From positions 1 through 64,000 of the forward strand of contig NZ_BSNS01000012.1 of assembly GCF_030160115.1 (NCBI RefSeq): a DNA stretch of 64,000 nucleotides, read 5' to 3'. The position numbers were made by a program, and so were the translations under genes. Every line of letters begins with the position of its first letter. Position 1 is the first letter of the stretch. Below, piece by piece: positions 27,096-36,957 of this stretch. The notes beneath the pieces are model-generated. The model was not told where the DNA came from and ran no database searches. It saw only the letters and a program-made list of their open reading frames with translations. Source of the DNA: Devosia nitrariae. GTDB taxonomy: Bacteria; Pseudomonadota; Alphaproteobacteria; Rhizobiales; Devosiaceae.

Positions 27096-28142
27096 TTACT
27101 CCACCATCCTGATCTGCAGCTTGACGTCGCCAGGGCGGCCCTCCACGGCCCTGTCGAACGCCTTGACCGAGTCCTCGAAGGTGAACGTCTCCGAAATCAG
27201 CGGCTTCAGATCCACCCGCCCCGACCCCATCAACGCGATAGCGCGCTCATATTGGTGGGCGTAGCGGAATACGTTCTCGATGCGCAGCTCCTTGGTGGAG
27301 GCGGCGGCGATGTCGACCGCTACGGGCTCCACCGGCAGGCCGACGACGACGATGGCGCCACCCGGACGCGGCAGGTCCATGATCGTTTCCCAGGCTTTGG
27401 GTGAACCCGAGCATTCGAAGACGACGTCGGCGCCCCAGTCGTCGGTCAGCCGCCTGACCTCCTCGATGATGGATTTTTCCCGGATGTTGACCGGAATGAC
27501 GCCCTGATAGCGCGCTGCGATGTCGAGCTTGGGCTGGGCGAGGTCGGCAACGATCGCCCTGGCGCACCCACCGGCGAGCGCGGCGATGGCGACCATGGTG
27601 CCGATCGGACCCGCGCCCAGCACCACGGCGGTATCGCCCGGTGCAATCCTGGCTTTGTGCGCTGCCTGCATGCCGACGGCGAACGGCTCGACCATCGCCC
27701 CTTCGGCAAACGAGACGTTGTCGGGCAGCTTGAAGGTGTAGTTGGCCGGATGCACGACTTCGCGCGTCAGCACGCCATGCACGGGTGGGGTCGCCCAGAA
27801 GCGGACTGCCGGATCGACATTGTACATGCCCAGCCGGCTCGACTTGGAATTGGGATCGGGAATACCCGGCTCCATGCACACGCGGTCACCGACCTTGAGA
27901 TGCGTCACCCCCTCGCCGACCTCGACGACGGTGCCCGCCGCCTCGTGGCCGAGGACCATGGGCTCCTTGACGACAAAAGGACCAATCTTGCCATGCGTAT
28001 AGTAGTGGACGTCCGACCCACACACGCCGACCGTGTGGATGGCGACTTTGACCATCCCGGGACCGACCTCGAGCGGCAGCTCGATATCGCGCAGGGCCAG
28101 CTCATGCTGGCGTTCGAGAACGAGGGCACGGACTTGGCTCAT
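27096..28142 (-). CDS. zinc-dependent xylitol/sorbitol dehydrogenase-like protein
   Basis: Medium-chain dehydrogenase of 348 residues, resembling xylitol or L-iditol 2-dehydrogenase (polyol to ketose with NAD). Catalytic zinc ligands are in [10 protein letters not shown] and LGHEAAG; the Rossmann motif is [12 protein letters not shown]. The usual four-cysteine structural zinc loop is absent: the segment [20 protein letters not shown] has no cysteines, as in some rhizobial relatives. It lies between the frcA-proximal hairpin and the SDR gene on the same strand. Confidence 0.85.
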   Translation of the reverse strand: MSQVRALVLERQHELALRDIELPLEVGPGMVKVAIHTVGVCGSDVHYYTHGKIGPFVVKEPMVLGHEAAGTVVEVGEGVTHLKVGDRVCMEPGIPDPNSKSSRLGMYNVDPAVRFWATPPVHGVLTREVVHPANYTFKLPDNVSFAEGAMVEPFAVGMQAAHKARIAPGDTAVVLGAGPIGTMVAIAALAGGCARAIVADLAQPKLDIAARYQGVIPVNIREKSIIEEVRRLTDDWGADVVFECSGSPKAWETIMDLPRPGGAIVVVGLPVEPVAVDIAAASTKELRIENVFRYAHQYERAIALMGSGRVDLKPLISETFTFEDSVKAFDRAVEGRPGDVKLQIRMVE

Positions 28143-28175
28143 ATCTTATCCAGAAGCATCGGTTGGCAGGAATGG

Positions 28176-28306
28176 CCTGAGCTTCAGGTCAGGCCGAGTC
28201 GAGAGAGGCGGTTTACGAGAACCGGAGCGCAGCGTACTCCAAAGTACGTGAGCACCGGAAGCGCAGAAAACTGCCTCTCGCAGGCCGGCATCACCTGAAG
28301 ATCAGG
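28176..28306. repeat. 131-bp long inverted repeat between frcA and dehydrogenase gene
   Basis: Two imperfect arms of about 40 bases pair: the left runs from CCTGAGCTTCAGGTCA to GAGAGGCGGTTT, the right from AAACTGCCTCTCGC to ACCTGAAGATCAGG. The centre holds a small perfect stem CGTACT (28233-28238) / AGTACG (28243-28248). The right arm overlaps the last codons and stop of frcA. It resembles a dispersed Rhizobiales element with GTACTCC/AGTACGTGAGCACCGG signatures. Such a hairpin may stabilize the upstream frcBCA mRNA or reduce read-through. Confidence 0.7.
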
Positions 28307-29120
28307 TCATTCCCGGGGGCTTCATCGCGCCGGTCATGATCGCGACCGCGTCGGACATCGTAAAGTCCTTCGGGTTGATGACCGCGAGGCGCTTGCCCAA
28401 CCGATGGATGTGAATACGGTCGGCGACCTCGAACACGTGCGGCATGTTGTGCGAGATGAGGACGATGGGCAGGCCGCGCCGCTTGACGTCGAGGATGAGC
28501 TCGAGCACACGCCGGCTCTCCTTGACGCCGAGCGCGGCCGTCGGCTCGTCCATGATGACGACCTTGGAACCGAATGCTGCAGCTCGTGCCACCGCAACGC
28601 CTTGCCTCTGGCCGCCCGAGAGCGTTTCGACCGATTGGTTGATGTTCTGGATGGTCATCAAGCCGAGTTCCGAGAGCTTGGCGCGAGCCCGCCGGTTCAT
28701 TTCGCCCCGGTCCAGCAGGCGCAGGAACCGCCCGAAGGGTCCACCCTTGCGCATTTCGCGGCCGAGAAACATGTTGTCGGCGATCGAGAGCGCCGGCGAG
28801 AGCGCCAGGTTCTGGTAGACCGTCTCGATGCCCGCCTTGCGCGCGTCCATGGGCGAAGCGAAATGGACGGGACTTCCGTCGATCTTGATCGTGCCGGCAT
28901 CCGGAATCACCGCTCCGCAGAGCGCCTTGATCAGCGTCGACTTGCCCGCTCCGTTGTCGCCGATGACCGCCAGGATCTCGCCCGGCATCAGGTCGAAATC
29001 GGCGTGGTCGAGGGCGACGACGCGGCCGTAACGCTTGACGAGCCCCCTCGCCTCGATGATCGGATTCGGCCCGGCGATGGGCGTGGCGGAAAGGCTGGCC
29101 GGTTGCGTGTCCATGCTCAT
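28302..29120 (-). CDS. frcA: fructose-type sugar ABC transporter ATP-binding protein
   Basis: Single-domain sugar importer ATPase of 272 residues, as in FrcA of Sinorhizobium, rather than the double-domain RbsA/XylG type. Walker A IGDNGAGKSTLIK, Q-loop VYQNLALSP, signature TLSGGQRQGVAVARA and Walker B KVVIMDEPTAALGV are visible. The signature region (GQRQG) is typical of this group. ATG at 29120 overlaps the frcC stop as ATGA; a second ATG two codons later is also possible. The gene ends inside the right arm of the long inverted repeat. Confidence 0.88.
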   Translation of the reverse strand: MSMDTQPASLSATPIAGPNPIIEARGLVKRYGRVVALDHADFDLMPGEILAVIGDNGAGKSTLIKALCGAVIPDAGTIKIDGSPVHFASPMDARKAGIETVYQNLALSPALSIADNMFLGREMRKGGPFGRFLRLLDRGEMNRRARAKLSELGLMTIQNINQSVETLSGGQRQGVAVARAAAFGSKVVIMDEPTAALGVKESRRVLELILDVKRRGLPIVLISHNMPHVFEVADRIHIHRLGKRLAVINPKDFTMSDAVAIMTGAMKPPGMT

Positions 29121-30193
29121 GCGGAGATCTTCCTGATCCACTGGTCGATGGTAACCGCGACGATGATGAGTCCGCCGACAGCAAACTCCTGCCAGAGCAC
29201 GTCGACGCCCGCGAGCGCGAGGCCGTTGCGGAAAATGCCGACGATTAGCGCGCCGATCAGCGTGCCGATGATCGAGCCGCGCCCGCCGAAGAGCGAAGTG
29301 CCGCCGATGACGACCGCGGTAATGGCATCGAGGTTGGCATTCTGTCCGGCAAGCGGGCTTGCCGCTCCGATCCGCCCGATGACCACCCAACCGGCCACGG
29401 CACAGATGAGCCCGGCGATGGAATAGACGCCGATAAGCGTCGCCTTGGTGTTGATGCCGGCGAGCCGCGCCGCCTCGGGATCATCGCCCGTGGCATAGAT
29501 GTGCCGCCCGAACGCGGTGTGGTTGAGGATGTACCAGACGAGGCAGGCCAGGAGGATCATGACGATCGACCCGGCCGTGAGGATCGCCCCTCCCCCGAGC
29601 GCGACGCGCGCGCCCATCCACTGCAGCATCGGGGCGATCGCCGCGATATCCTGCGAACGAATGGTCTCGGACCTCGATATGAGGATGATCAGCGCCCCAT
29701 AGATCGACCAGGTGCCGAGGGTGACGATGAATGGCGGCAGCCGCACCAGCGCCACCAGCACGCCGTTGACGAAGCCGCAGGCTAGGCCGGTCAGAAGTCC
29801 GAGAACGAAGCTGATCTCGACCGGCACACCCGCCACCACCGACAGCCGTCCCATGACGATGGACGACAGGATCATGATGGCCCCGACCGAAAGGTCGATG
29901 CCGGCGGTGAGGATGATGAGCGTCTGGGCGATGCCTAGCACGCCGATGATGGTCACCTGCTGCAGCACCAGAGACAGGTTGAAGGGCGCAAAGAACCGGG
30001 TGCCGGCGGCAATGGTGAAGATCAGGATGCCGACAATGAGGACGATAAATGGGATCGCCGTCGGGTAGCTGTGCAGGAAACCCTGTATCCGGCGGAGCGG
30101 CCCGTGCCGCGTATCCTCGAAACTGGCGACGTCGTGAGCGCCGGCGTTCAATCCCTTCTCCGCCAGCGTCGAGCCGGCTGCGTCGTCACTCAT
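29117..30193 (-). CDS. frcC: fructose-type sugar ABC transporter permease
   Basis: Membrane permease of 358 residues of the CUT2 family (BPD_transp_2). An N-terminal cytosolic extension precedes 8-10 hydrophobic helices. Motifs seen include LTAGIDLSVGAIMILSS, GLACGFVNGVLVALVRLPPF and the NLDAITAVVIGGTSLFGGRG loop, which all belong to ribose/fructose-type permeases. The frcB gene lies 77 bp upstream and frcA overlaps its stop. Confidence 0.9.
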   Translation of the reverse strand: MSDDAAGSTLAEKGLNAGAHDVASFEDTRHGPLRRIQGFLHSYPTAIPFIVLIVGILIFTIAAGTRFFAPFNLSLVLQQVTIIGVLGIAQTLIILTAGIDLSVGAIMILSSIVMGRLSVVAGVPVEISFVLGLLTGLACGFVNGVLVALVRLPPFIVTLGTWSIYGALIILISRSETIRSQDIAAIAPMLQWMGARVALGGGAILTAGSIVMILLACLVWYILNHTAFGRHIYATGDDPEAARLAGINTKATLIGVYSIAGLICAVAGWVVIGRIGAASPLAGQNANLDAITAVVIGGTSLFGGRGSIIGTLIGALIVGIFRNGLALAGVDVLWQEFAVGGLIIVAVTIDQWIRKISA

Positions 30194-30270
30194 GAGCTAT
30201 CCCCTCCCAAGGATTCGTAGGGCAGGAAGGGCCGCATGCGCGCCCCTTCCGATCTCGTCCGCTCGGCAGG

Positions 30271-31296
30271 TCAGCCCCAGCAGAGCTCCATGCCCTCATC
30301 GGTATCGATCGATTCGACGCCTTCGACCGGTGCGTCCGTAACCAGCGTTGCGCCGGTATCGAAGAAATCGAGACCTTCGGTCACCGTCGGCTTTTCACCC
30401 GTTTCGGCGAAGTTCTTGATCGCTTCCATGGCCATCGATGCCATCAGCAGCGGATATTGCTGGCTGGTCGCGCCGATCACGCCGTCTTTCACATTCTGGA
30501 CGCCGGGGCACCCGCCGTCCACTGAAACGATCAGCACTGAGCCGTCGTCCTTCCCGACCGCGCGCAGCGCTTCATAGGCCCCGGCCGCCGCCGGCTCGTT
30601 GATGGTATAGACGACGTTGATGTCAGGGCACTTCTGCAGTAGCGTTTCCATGGCCGTGCGCCCGCCGTCCTCGGCGCCGCCCGTCACTTCCGAACCGCAG
30701 ATGCGCGGGTCATCCTCATCGCCGATCAGGTTGGGATCCTTGACATCGACGCCGAAGCCTTCGAGGAACCCCTGATTGCGCAAATAGTCGACCGTCGGCT
30801 GATTGGGCGACAGGTCGAGGAGCGCGATCTTGGCGTTCGCCGCCTCGTCGCCGAGCGTGCCCGCTGCCCACTCGCCGATAAGCTGCCCGGCCTTGCGGTT
30901 GTCGGTGGCGAAGGTCGCATCCGCCGCGTCGATCGGATCGAGCGGGGTATCCAGCACGATGACCAGCAGGCCCGCGTCACGCGCCTGCTGGATAGTCGGC
31001 ACGATGGCGCTCGAATCCGAAGGCACGATGGCAAAGCCGATAGCACCGGCCGAGATCAGGTTCTCGATCGCCGCCACCTGGCTGTCATTGTCGCCATCGA
31101 ACTGGCCCGCCGCCGTACGCAGTTGCAAGCCCAGTTCGTCAGCCTTGGCCTGGGCGCCCTCGCGCATCTTGACGAAGAACGGATTGCCTTCGGTCTTGGT
31201 GATGAGCCCGACGATTTCCTGGCCGTAGGTGGCAGAGCCGCCCATCAGCCCCATCATCACGGCCCCCGCGGCCGCGATCTTCATGAACCTACCCAT
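30271..31296 (-). CDS. frcB: fructose-type sugar ABC transporter substrate-binding protein
   Basis: Periplasmic sugar-binding protein of 341 residues with a signal peptide ending near GGSATYGQ. The sequence closely matches Sinorhizobium FrcB in my memory: [78 protein letters not shown] and an ending [18 protein letters not shown] at 31296 has GGGAGG 8 bases upstream. The frame opens at 31527, but that part is not signal-like. Its promoter region carries a strong inverted repeat shared with the divergent ROK gene. FrcB accepts fructose, mannose or ribose in Sinorhizobium; specificity here is inferred. Confidence 0.9.
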   Translation of the reverse strand: MGRFMKIAAAGAVMMGLMGGSATYGQEIVGLITKTEGNPFFVKMREGAQAKADELGLQLRTAAGQFDGDNDSQVAAIENLISAGAIGFAIVPSDSSAIVPTIQQARDAGLLVIVLDTPLDPIDAADATFATDNRKAGQLIGEWAAGTLGDEAANAKIALLDLSPNQPTVDYLRNQGFLEGFGVDVKDPNLIGDEDDPRICGSEVTGGAEDGGRTAMETLLQKCPDINVVYTINEPAAAGAYEALRAVGKDDGSVLIVSVDGGCPGVQNVKDGVIGATSQQYPLLMASMAMEAIKNFAETGEKPTVTEGLDFFDTGATLVTDAPVEGVESIDTDEGMELCWG

Positions 31297-31540
31297 CGAT
31301 TTTTCCTCCCTTTCGATGAAATCTTGATGCCCCGATCGCGCGGTCCGCGCACGCCGGAGATTGCGTCTCCCCTCAGCCCTCCAGCCGTGAGCCTCTGCTT
31401 CCGGTCCGGAGGTGTTGAGATGGAACTGGTTATGTGATTGCGCCTGCCAGCGTGGTTCGTCGTGGCGTTCGCGCTTTGCGTTGCTCTCCTCTCGCGCCTC
31501 CTCCGGCGCCAACCTCATGCACTCCAACAGATCGATTTGA

Positions 31541-31583
31541 GGCTGTCAATTAGTTTATCCAATAGATTTATTAATTGACAGCC
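31541..31583. promoter_or_regulatory. 12-bp inverted repeat, frcB/ROK divergent operator
   Basis: Perfect 12-bp arms GGCTGTCAATTA (31541-31552) and TAATTGACAGCC (31572-31583) are separated by 19 AT-rich bases. A TTGACA hexamer is contained in each arm on opposite strands, so it could overlap -35 boxes in both directions. It lies in the 400-bp region between frcB and the ROK regulator gene and is the best candidate operator for that regulator. Confidence 0.65.
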
Positions 31584-31699
31584 GTACCGGCTGTGTCGCA
31601 TCGTTTGTGTCAGGGAGGACGGCAAGTGCATGAAATCGATTGCATTCCCGGGCGGAATGCGGCCAGGAACGTTCGCATGAACGTTGGCGGAGCGTGGCC

Positions 31700-32920
31700 G
31701 TGTCTACCGCAATGAACCAGGCCGGCCGCGGCAAACCGGGGGCGTTGAACCGGGGGACGAACCAGGCTGGCGGCCGGCTCTACAACGAGCGCCTGGTGCT
31801 TTCGCTCATCCGCCGGCACCGGAACCTGCCCAAGGCCGAGATCGCCAGGACGACCGGCCTTTCTCCTCAGACCGTCTCCATCATCGTCAATCAGCTGGAG
31901 GCCGATGGCCTGCTGAAGCGCCTGGCGCCGCTGCGCGGCCGGGTTGGTCAGCCGCTCGTCCCCTACGCGCTCGAACCGCGCGGGGCATTCTTCCTCGGAT
32001 TGAAGGTCGGCCGGCGCTCGAGCGACGTCGTGTTGCTCGATTTCGAGGGCAATGCCCTCGGCAGGATTCACGAGCCCCACCCCTACCCGACACCGCATAG
32101 CGTCGTTGCGCTGGCGCAGCGCGGCATTGATGAACTGGGCGGAAGCCTCGCCGGGACCGAGCGCGCCCGCATCGCCGGTTTCGGCATCGCATCGCCCTTC
32201 GAAATCTGGAACTGGGAAAGCCAGTTCGCGGCGCCACCCGACGTGCTCGAGGCCTGGCGCGAGACCGATGTTCAGGCAAGCATCGCCGGAGTTTCACCCT
32301 GGCCGGTCTATTTCCACAATGACGGCACGGCCGCCTGCGCCGCCGAACTGGTGCTGGGCCAGGGCACCAAGCACGAGGATTTCCTCTATATCTTCATCGG
32401 TTCCTTCATCGGCGGCGGCGTGGTGCTGAATGGGCACCTGTTCCCTGGCCGTACCGGCTATGCAGGCGCCGTCGGTCCGCTGCCCGTGCCCGCCCCTGGG
32501 GGCGGCTTCCAACAGATCCTGAAGACCGCCTCGATCTATGTACTGGCCGAAAAGCTCGCTGCCAACGGCGCCGATCCCGCCGTACTCTGGCGCGACCCCG
32601 ATACATGGGGCGATCTCGGCGCACCGCTCAATGAGTGGATCGAGGCGAGTGCCCGCGACCTCGCCCAGGCCATCGTCACCGCCGTCTCGATCATCGATTT
32701 CGGCACCGTCATCCTCGACGGCGCCTTCCCGCTTTCCGTGCGCACGCGGCTCATCGAGCGCACACGTGAGCTGATCGCCGGCTTCGACCTGCAGGGCCTC
32801 GCCGATTTCTCCCTGATCGAGGGCACTCTCGGCTCCGGCGCCCGCGAGATCGGCGGCGCCTGCCTGCCGCTCCTTGCCAATTTCACCCAGGACCGCGAAG
32901 TGCTGTTCAAGGACGCCTGA
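31700..32920 (+). CDS. ROK family transcriptional regulator
   Basis: Repressor-type ROK protein of about 406 residues. An N-terminal winged helix (NLPKAEIARTTGLSPQTVSI followed by IVNQLEADGLL) is joined to a sugar-kinase-like domain with ATP-binding-type glycines (IFIGSFIGGGVVLNG). This is the NagC/XylR/FrcR-like arrangement. It diverges from frcBCA and probably controls it through the 12-bp inverted repeat. The start is unclear: GTG at 31700 (GGCGGAG upstream) is used; GTG at 31694 and ATG at 31712 are alternatives. Confidence 0.82.
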   Translation: MSTAMNQAGRGKPGALNRGTNQAGGRLYNERLVLSLIRRHRNLPKAEIARTTGLSPQTVSIIVNQLEADGLLKRLAPLRGRVGQPLVPYALEPRGAFFLGLKVGRRSSDVVLLDFEGNALGRIHEPHPYPTPHSVVALAQRGIDELGGSLAGTERARIAGFGIASPFEIWNWESQFAAPPDVLEAWRETDVQASIAGVSPWPVYFHNDGTAACAAELVLGQGTKHEDFLYIFIGSFIGGGVVLNGHLFPGRTGYAGAVGPLPVPAPGGGFQQILKTASIYVLAEKLAANGADPAVLWRDPDTWGDLGAPLNEWIEASARDLAQAIVTAVSIIDFGTVILDGAFPLSVRTRLIERTRELIAGFDLQGLADFSLIEGTLGSGAREIGGACLPLLANFTQDREVLFKDA

Positions 32921-32989
32921 CGGCTTAGTCCGGGCTTGACCTGACGATCGGGTGAGTTGAGGCTCCGGCAAAACAGCAGGGACGTTCGT

Positions 32990-34699
32990 ATGACATCGCA
33001 GGCTATGCTTTCCCGTATGATCGAGGCCGGACAGGGCAAGATCCCGGCGGACCTCGTTATACGGGGCGTCAGGCTCCTCGATGTCGTTACCGGGCAAGTC
33101 AGCGACACCGACATCGCCATCGTCGGCGATCGCATCGTCGGCACCCATCACCGTTACGAAGGCAAGGCTGAAATCGACGGGCGCGGGCGCTTTGCCGTTC
33201 CCGGCTTCATCGACACGCACCTGCACATCGAGTCCTCGCTCGTCACGCCGCTCGAGTTCGATCGTTGCGTGCTGCCTCATGGGGTAACGACCGTTATCTG
33301 TGACCCGCACGAGATCGCCAACGTGCTCGGCGCGCAGGGCATCCGCTATTTTCTGGATTGTGCCGAGCGCACCGTCATGGATGTGCGCGTCAACCTCTCG
33401 TCCTGCGTACCGGCAACGGCCTTCGAGACGTCGGGGGCAGCTCTCGAGATCGCCGACCTCCTGCCCTTCCGCGACCACCGCAAGGTTATCGGCCTTGCCG
33501 AGATGATGAATTTCCCCGGCGTTCTCGCGCTCGATGCCGGCATCCTCGCCAAACTTGCGGCATTCCAGGACGGCCATATCGATGGTCACGCGCCGCTGCT
33601 CTCAGGGCAAGGCCTCAATGGTTATCTTGCCGCCGGCATCCGCACCGATCACGAGGCGACCACAGCTGCCGAAGCGCGCGAGAAGCTTTCAAAGGGCATG
33701 GCGATCCTTATTCGCGAGGGATCGGTCTCCAAGGATCTCAACGCGTTGGCCGAGGTGCTCGATGAGAACACGTCGAGCTTCGTTGCACTGTGCACCGATG
33801 ACCGCAATCCGCTCGACATTGCCGAGGAAGGGCATCTCGACTCATCCATCCGGCGCCTTATTGCCAAAGGACGGCCGCTCCACCACGTCTACCGTGCAGC
33901 CAGCCATTCGGCAGCGCGCATCTTCGGGTTGAGGGATCGCGGACTTCTGGCGCCCGGCTGGCGGGCCGATATCGCGCTCCTCGACAGCCTCGAAGATTGC
34001 CGGGTCTCGGACGTCGTTGCCGCGGGCCGGCTGGTGACGCCGGAGCTTTTTGCCGCGCGCAGCGAAGTGGCCCCGGTTGGGCTGGCCTCGATGAAGGCAA
34101 CCCCTGTCACTGCCGGGGCTTTTCTCGTGCACAACGAGCCCGGCCGCAACGAAACCCCGGTCATCGGTGTCAAGCCCGGCCTGATCCTGACTTATCGCGA
34201 AAGCGCAACGCTCGCCTCTGGCGAGAACGGCCTCGAGCCGGACCTTAACGCCGACGTCATCAAGGTCGCCGTCATCGAACGGCACGGCAAGAACGGCAAT
34301 ATCGGCCGAGGGTTCGTGACCGGCTTCGGCCTCAAGCGCGGCGCCATCGCCTCCTCGGTCGGCCACGACAGCCACAACATCACCGTCATCGGGGCGAGCG
34401 ACGCCGACATGGCCAGCGCCGTCAACCGGCTGATCGAGATGGGCGGGGGCTTTGCCGTCGCCGACGACGGAGCGATCACCGCCGAGCTGGCGCTGCCCAT
34501 CGCAGGCCTCATGAGCCTCAAATCCTTCGAGGCGGTCACCCACGACCTGCATGGCCTGCGCGAGGCGGCAAAGGCGCTGGGCTGCACGCTGCCGGAACCT
34601 TTCCTGCAGGTGGCCTTCCTCGCCCTGCCCGTCATCCCGCACCTGAAGATGACCGACCGCGGCCTCTTCGACGTCGATGCGTTCGACTTCGTGAGCTAG
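32990..34699 (+). CDS. ade: adenine deaminase
   Basis: Hydrolyses adenine to hypoxanthine and ammonia, feeding the purine catabolic genes that follow. The amidohydrolase signature [18 protein letters not shown], the [11 protein letters not shown] motif, the GHAPLLSG region and the later [13 protein letters not shown] are all typical of bacterial adenine deaminase. The 569-residue length is normal. ATG at 32990 has CAGGGA upstream. It is convergent with glcB and follows the ROK gene by 69 bp, so co-transcription with that regulator cannot be excluded. Confidence 0.93.
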   Translation: MTSQAMLSRMIEAGQGKIPADLVIRGVRLLDVVTGQVSDTDIAIVGDRIVGTHHRYEGKAEIDGRGRFAVPGFIDTHLHIESSLVTPLEFDRCVLPHGVTTVICDPHEIANVLGAQGIRYFLDCAERTVMDVRVNLSSCVPATAFETSGAALEIADLLPFRDHRKVIGLAEMMNFPGVLALDAGILAKLAAFQDGHIDGHAPLLSGQGLNGYLAAGIRTDHEATTAAEAREKLSKGMAILIREGSVSKDLNALAEVLDENTSSFVALCTDDRNPLDIAEEGHLDSSIRRLIAKGRPLHHVYRAASHSAARIFGLRDRGLLAPGWRADIALLDSLEDCRVSDVVAAGRLVTPELFAARSEVAPVGLASMKATPVTAGAFLVHNEPGRNETPVIGVKPGLILTYRESATLASGENGLEPDLNADVIKVAVIERHGKNGNIGRGFVTGFGLKRGAIASSVGHDSHNITVIGASDADMASAVNRLIEMGGGFAVADDGAITAELALPIAGLMSLKSFEAVTHDLHGLREAAKALGCTLPEPFLQVAFLALPVIPHLKMTDRGLFDVDAFDFVS

Positions 34700-34724
34700 C
34701 GTCTTCTATTCCTATTCGCCATTG

Positions 34725-36893
34725 CTATCCGCTTCTCGCCTGTCGCGCCTTCACCTGCGCGCGCCGGGCATGGAGAACCGGTTCGGTATAGCCGGAGGGC
34801 TGATCAGCGCCGTGGAGAGCGAGGTCGAGTGCGGCCTGGAAGGCAACAGACTGGAAGTTCTCCGACATGGGCCGATAGAGAGGGTCTCCCTCGTTCTGCT
34901 TGTCGACGACCGCCGCCATGCGCTCGAAGACCGAGGTCACCTCGTCCTTGGAGACGAGCCCATGCCGCAGCCAGTTGGCGACCGCTTGCGAAGAGATGCG
35001 GCAGGTCGCCCGGTCTTCCATCAGCGCCACGTTGTTGATGTCGGGCACCTTTGAGCAGCCCACTCCCTGCTGCACCCAGCGCACGACATAGCCGAGGATG
35101 CCCTGGGCGTTATTCTCGAGCTCGCGCACGATCTCCTCGCGCGACAGTGCGAAGGGCTCGAGCACCGGCATCGAGAAGAGTTCAGCAAGCGGCGGCAGTG
35201 GTTCGCCACGGCGGACCTTCTGTGCCTCGAACACGTCGACCATGTGATAGTGCAGCGCATGGAGCGTCGCCGCGGTCGGCGAGGGCACCCAGGCTGTGTT
35301 GGCGCCCGACTGCGGATGCGCGACCTTGGCCTCCAGCATCGCGGCCATGTCCTCGGGCCGCGCCCACATGCCCTTGCCGATCTGCGCCCGGCCGGAAAAG
35401 CCGGTCGCAAGGCCGATCAGGACGTTGCGGTCCTCGTACGCCTGCAGCCAGCGCGCCGCCTTGATGTCATCCTTGCGCAGCACTGCGCCCGCTTCCATCG
35501 AAGTGTGGATCTCGTCACCGGTGCGGTCCAGAAAACCGGTGTTGATGAAAAAGACGCGCTGGCGGGCCTCGAAGATCGCGGCCTTGAGGTTGGCGGAGGT
35601 GCGCCGCTCCTCGTCCATGATGCCGATCTTGATGGTCAGCGGTTGCAGGCCCAGCATCTTTTCAACCGAGGCGAAGATATCGCAGGCAAAAGCGACCTCC
35701 TCGGGCCCATGCATCTTGGGCTTGACGACGTAGATGGCGCCGGTACGGCTGTTGACCTTGTCGCTCATGGCGCAGAGCGCCGTGACGGCCGCATCCATCA
35801 GCCCCTCGCCGATCGGCCTGCCGGCGGTATCGAGCACGGCGTTCGTCGTCATCAGGTGCCCGACATTGCGCACCAGCAGCAGCGCGCGGCCCTTGAGGGT
35901 CAGCGGTTTGCCATCGGGATCGGTATAGGTCTTGTCGGCGCGGAGCTTGCGGGAAATAGTCCGCCCGTTCTTCTCGAAAGTCTCCTGGAGCGTGCCGTTC
36001 ATCAGGCCCAGCCAGTTGCGGTAGACATCGACCTTGTCCTCGGCATCGACCGCCGCAACCGAGTCCTCGCAATCCTGAATGGTGGTCAGCGCACTTTCGA
36101 CGACGACGTCGGCAAGGCCTGAGGCCTGGCTGATGCCGATGGGGTGGGTCTTGTCGACGACGAGGATGGCGTGCAGCCCGTTGTGCCGCAATACGACCTC
36201 GGCACGCTCGCCCTGCTGGCCATAAGCGGCGAAGGCGGACGGGTCCTTCAGCATTGTCGGACCGGCCGCGGTGTCGATGACGAAATTGGCAAGCCCGGCC
36301 TGCTCGGCCACCACGTAGGCCGTCGCCTCTCTATGACTGCCTTTAGCGAGTGGAAAGGCGAGATCAAGGAATTCGGCCGCCTTGTCGATCACTGCCTGGC
36401 CGCGCGTGGCATTGTAGGACGAGCCCGGTGCAAGCTCTCCCTCACGGCTGATGGCGTCGGTGCCGTAATAGGCGTCGTAAAGGCTGCCCCAACGTGCATT
36501 GGCGGCGTTCAGCGCGTAGCGGGCGTTGGAGACCGGCACCACGAGCTGGGGGCCGCAGAGGGAGGTGATCTCCGGGTCGAGCCCCGTCGTTTCGATCTCG
36601 AAATCGGCCGGCTCATCGACGAGATAGCCGATCTCGCGCAGGAAGGTTTCATAGCCGACAGGGTCGCCGGCGATGGCGCCGTGGGCCCGATGCCAGTCGT
36701 CGATGCGGCCTTGCAATTCGTCGCGCTTGGCCAGCAGCCGCGTGTTGGTCACACTATGCTCACCGACAAGTCCGGCAAAGCCTGACCAGAACCGTTCGGC
36801 GAAAACACCGGTGCCGGGGAGCGCTTCGTTCTCGATGAAATCTACCAGGAGCGGATGAACCTTGAGACCGGATTTTTCCTGGTAGTCGCTCAT
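34725..36893 (-). CDS. glcB: malate synthase G
   Basis: Condenses glyoxylate with acetyl-CoA to malate. The 722-residue length and motifs such as NATRGQAVIDKAAEFLDL, TIQDCEDSVAAVDAEDKV, KMHGPEEVAFA, GIMDEERRTSANLKAAI and FINTGFLDRTGDEIHTSM mark malate synthase G. It sits within purine genes, downstream of puuD-guaD on the same strand (65-bp gap). Its probable role is to use glyoxylate released by ureidoglycolate lyase. Confidence 0.95.
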   Translation of the reverse strand: MSDYQEKSGLKVHPLLVDFIENEALPGTGVFAERFWSGFAGLVGEHSVTNTRLLAKRDELQGRIDDWHRAHGAIAGDPVGYETFLREIGYLVDEPADFEIETTGLDPEITSLCGPQLVVPVSNARYALNAANARWGSLYDAYYGTDAISREGELAPGSSYNATRGQAVIDKAAEFLDLAFPLAKGSHREATAYVVAEQAGLANFVIDTAAGPTMLKDPSAFAAYGQQGERAEVVLRHNGLHAILVVDKTHPIGISQASGLADVVVESALTTIQDCEDSVAAVDAEDKVDVYRNWLGLMNGTLQETFEKNGRTISRKLRADKTYTDPDGKPLTLKGRALLLVRNVGHLMTTNAVLDTAGRPIGEGLMDAAVTALCAMSDKVNSRTGAIYVVKPKMHGPEEVAFACDIFASVEKMLGLQPLTIKIGIMDEERRTSANLKAAIFEARQRVFFINTGFLDRTGDEIHTSMEAGAVLRKDDIKAARWLQAYEDRNVLIGLATGFSGRAQIGKGMWARPEDMAAMLEAKVAHPQSGANTAWVPSPTAATLHALHYHMVDVFEAQKVRRGEPLPPLAELFSMPVLEPFALSREEIVRELENNAQGILGYVVRWVQQGVGCSKVPDINNVALMEDRATCRISSQAVANWLRHGLVSKDEVTSVFERMAAVVDKQNEGDPLYRPMSENFQSVAFQAALDLALHGADQPSGYTEPVLHARRAQVKARQARSG

Positions 36894-36957
36894 GGTCGCA
36901 TCCTTCCGTCGTACTCGCGGGTACGCGTTCTAAGTCACCGCCGCTGGCCTGCCAACC

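Noticed and set aside
35244..36122. 292-codon plus-strand frame inside glcB
   Set aside because: Shadow of malate synthase G; its composition is typical of antisense frames and no motif is present.
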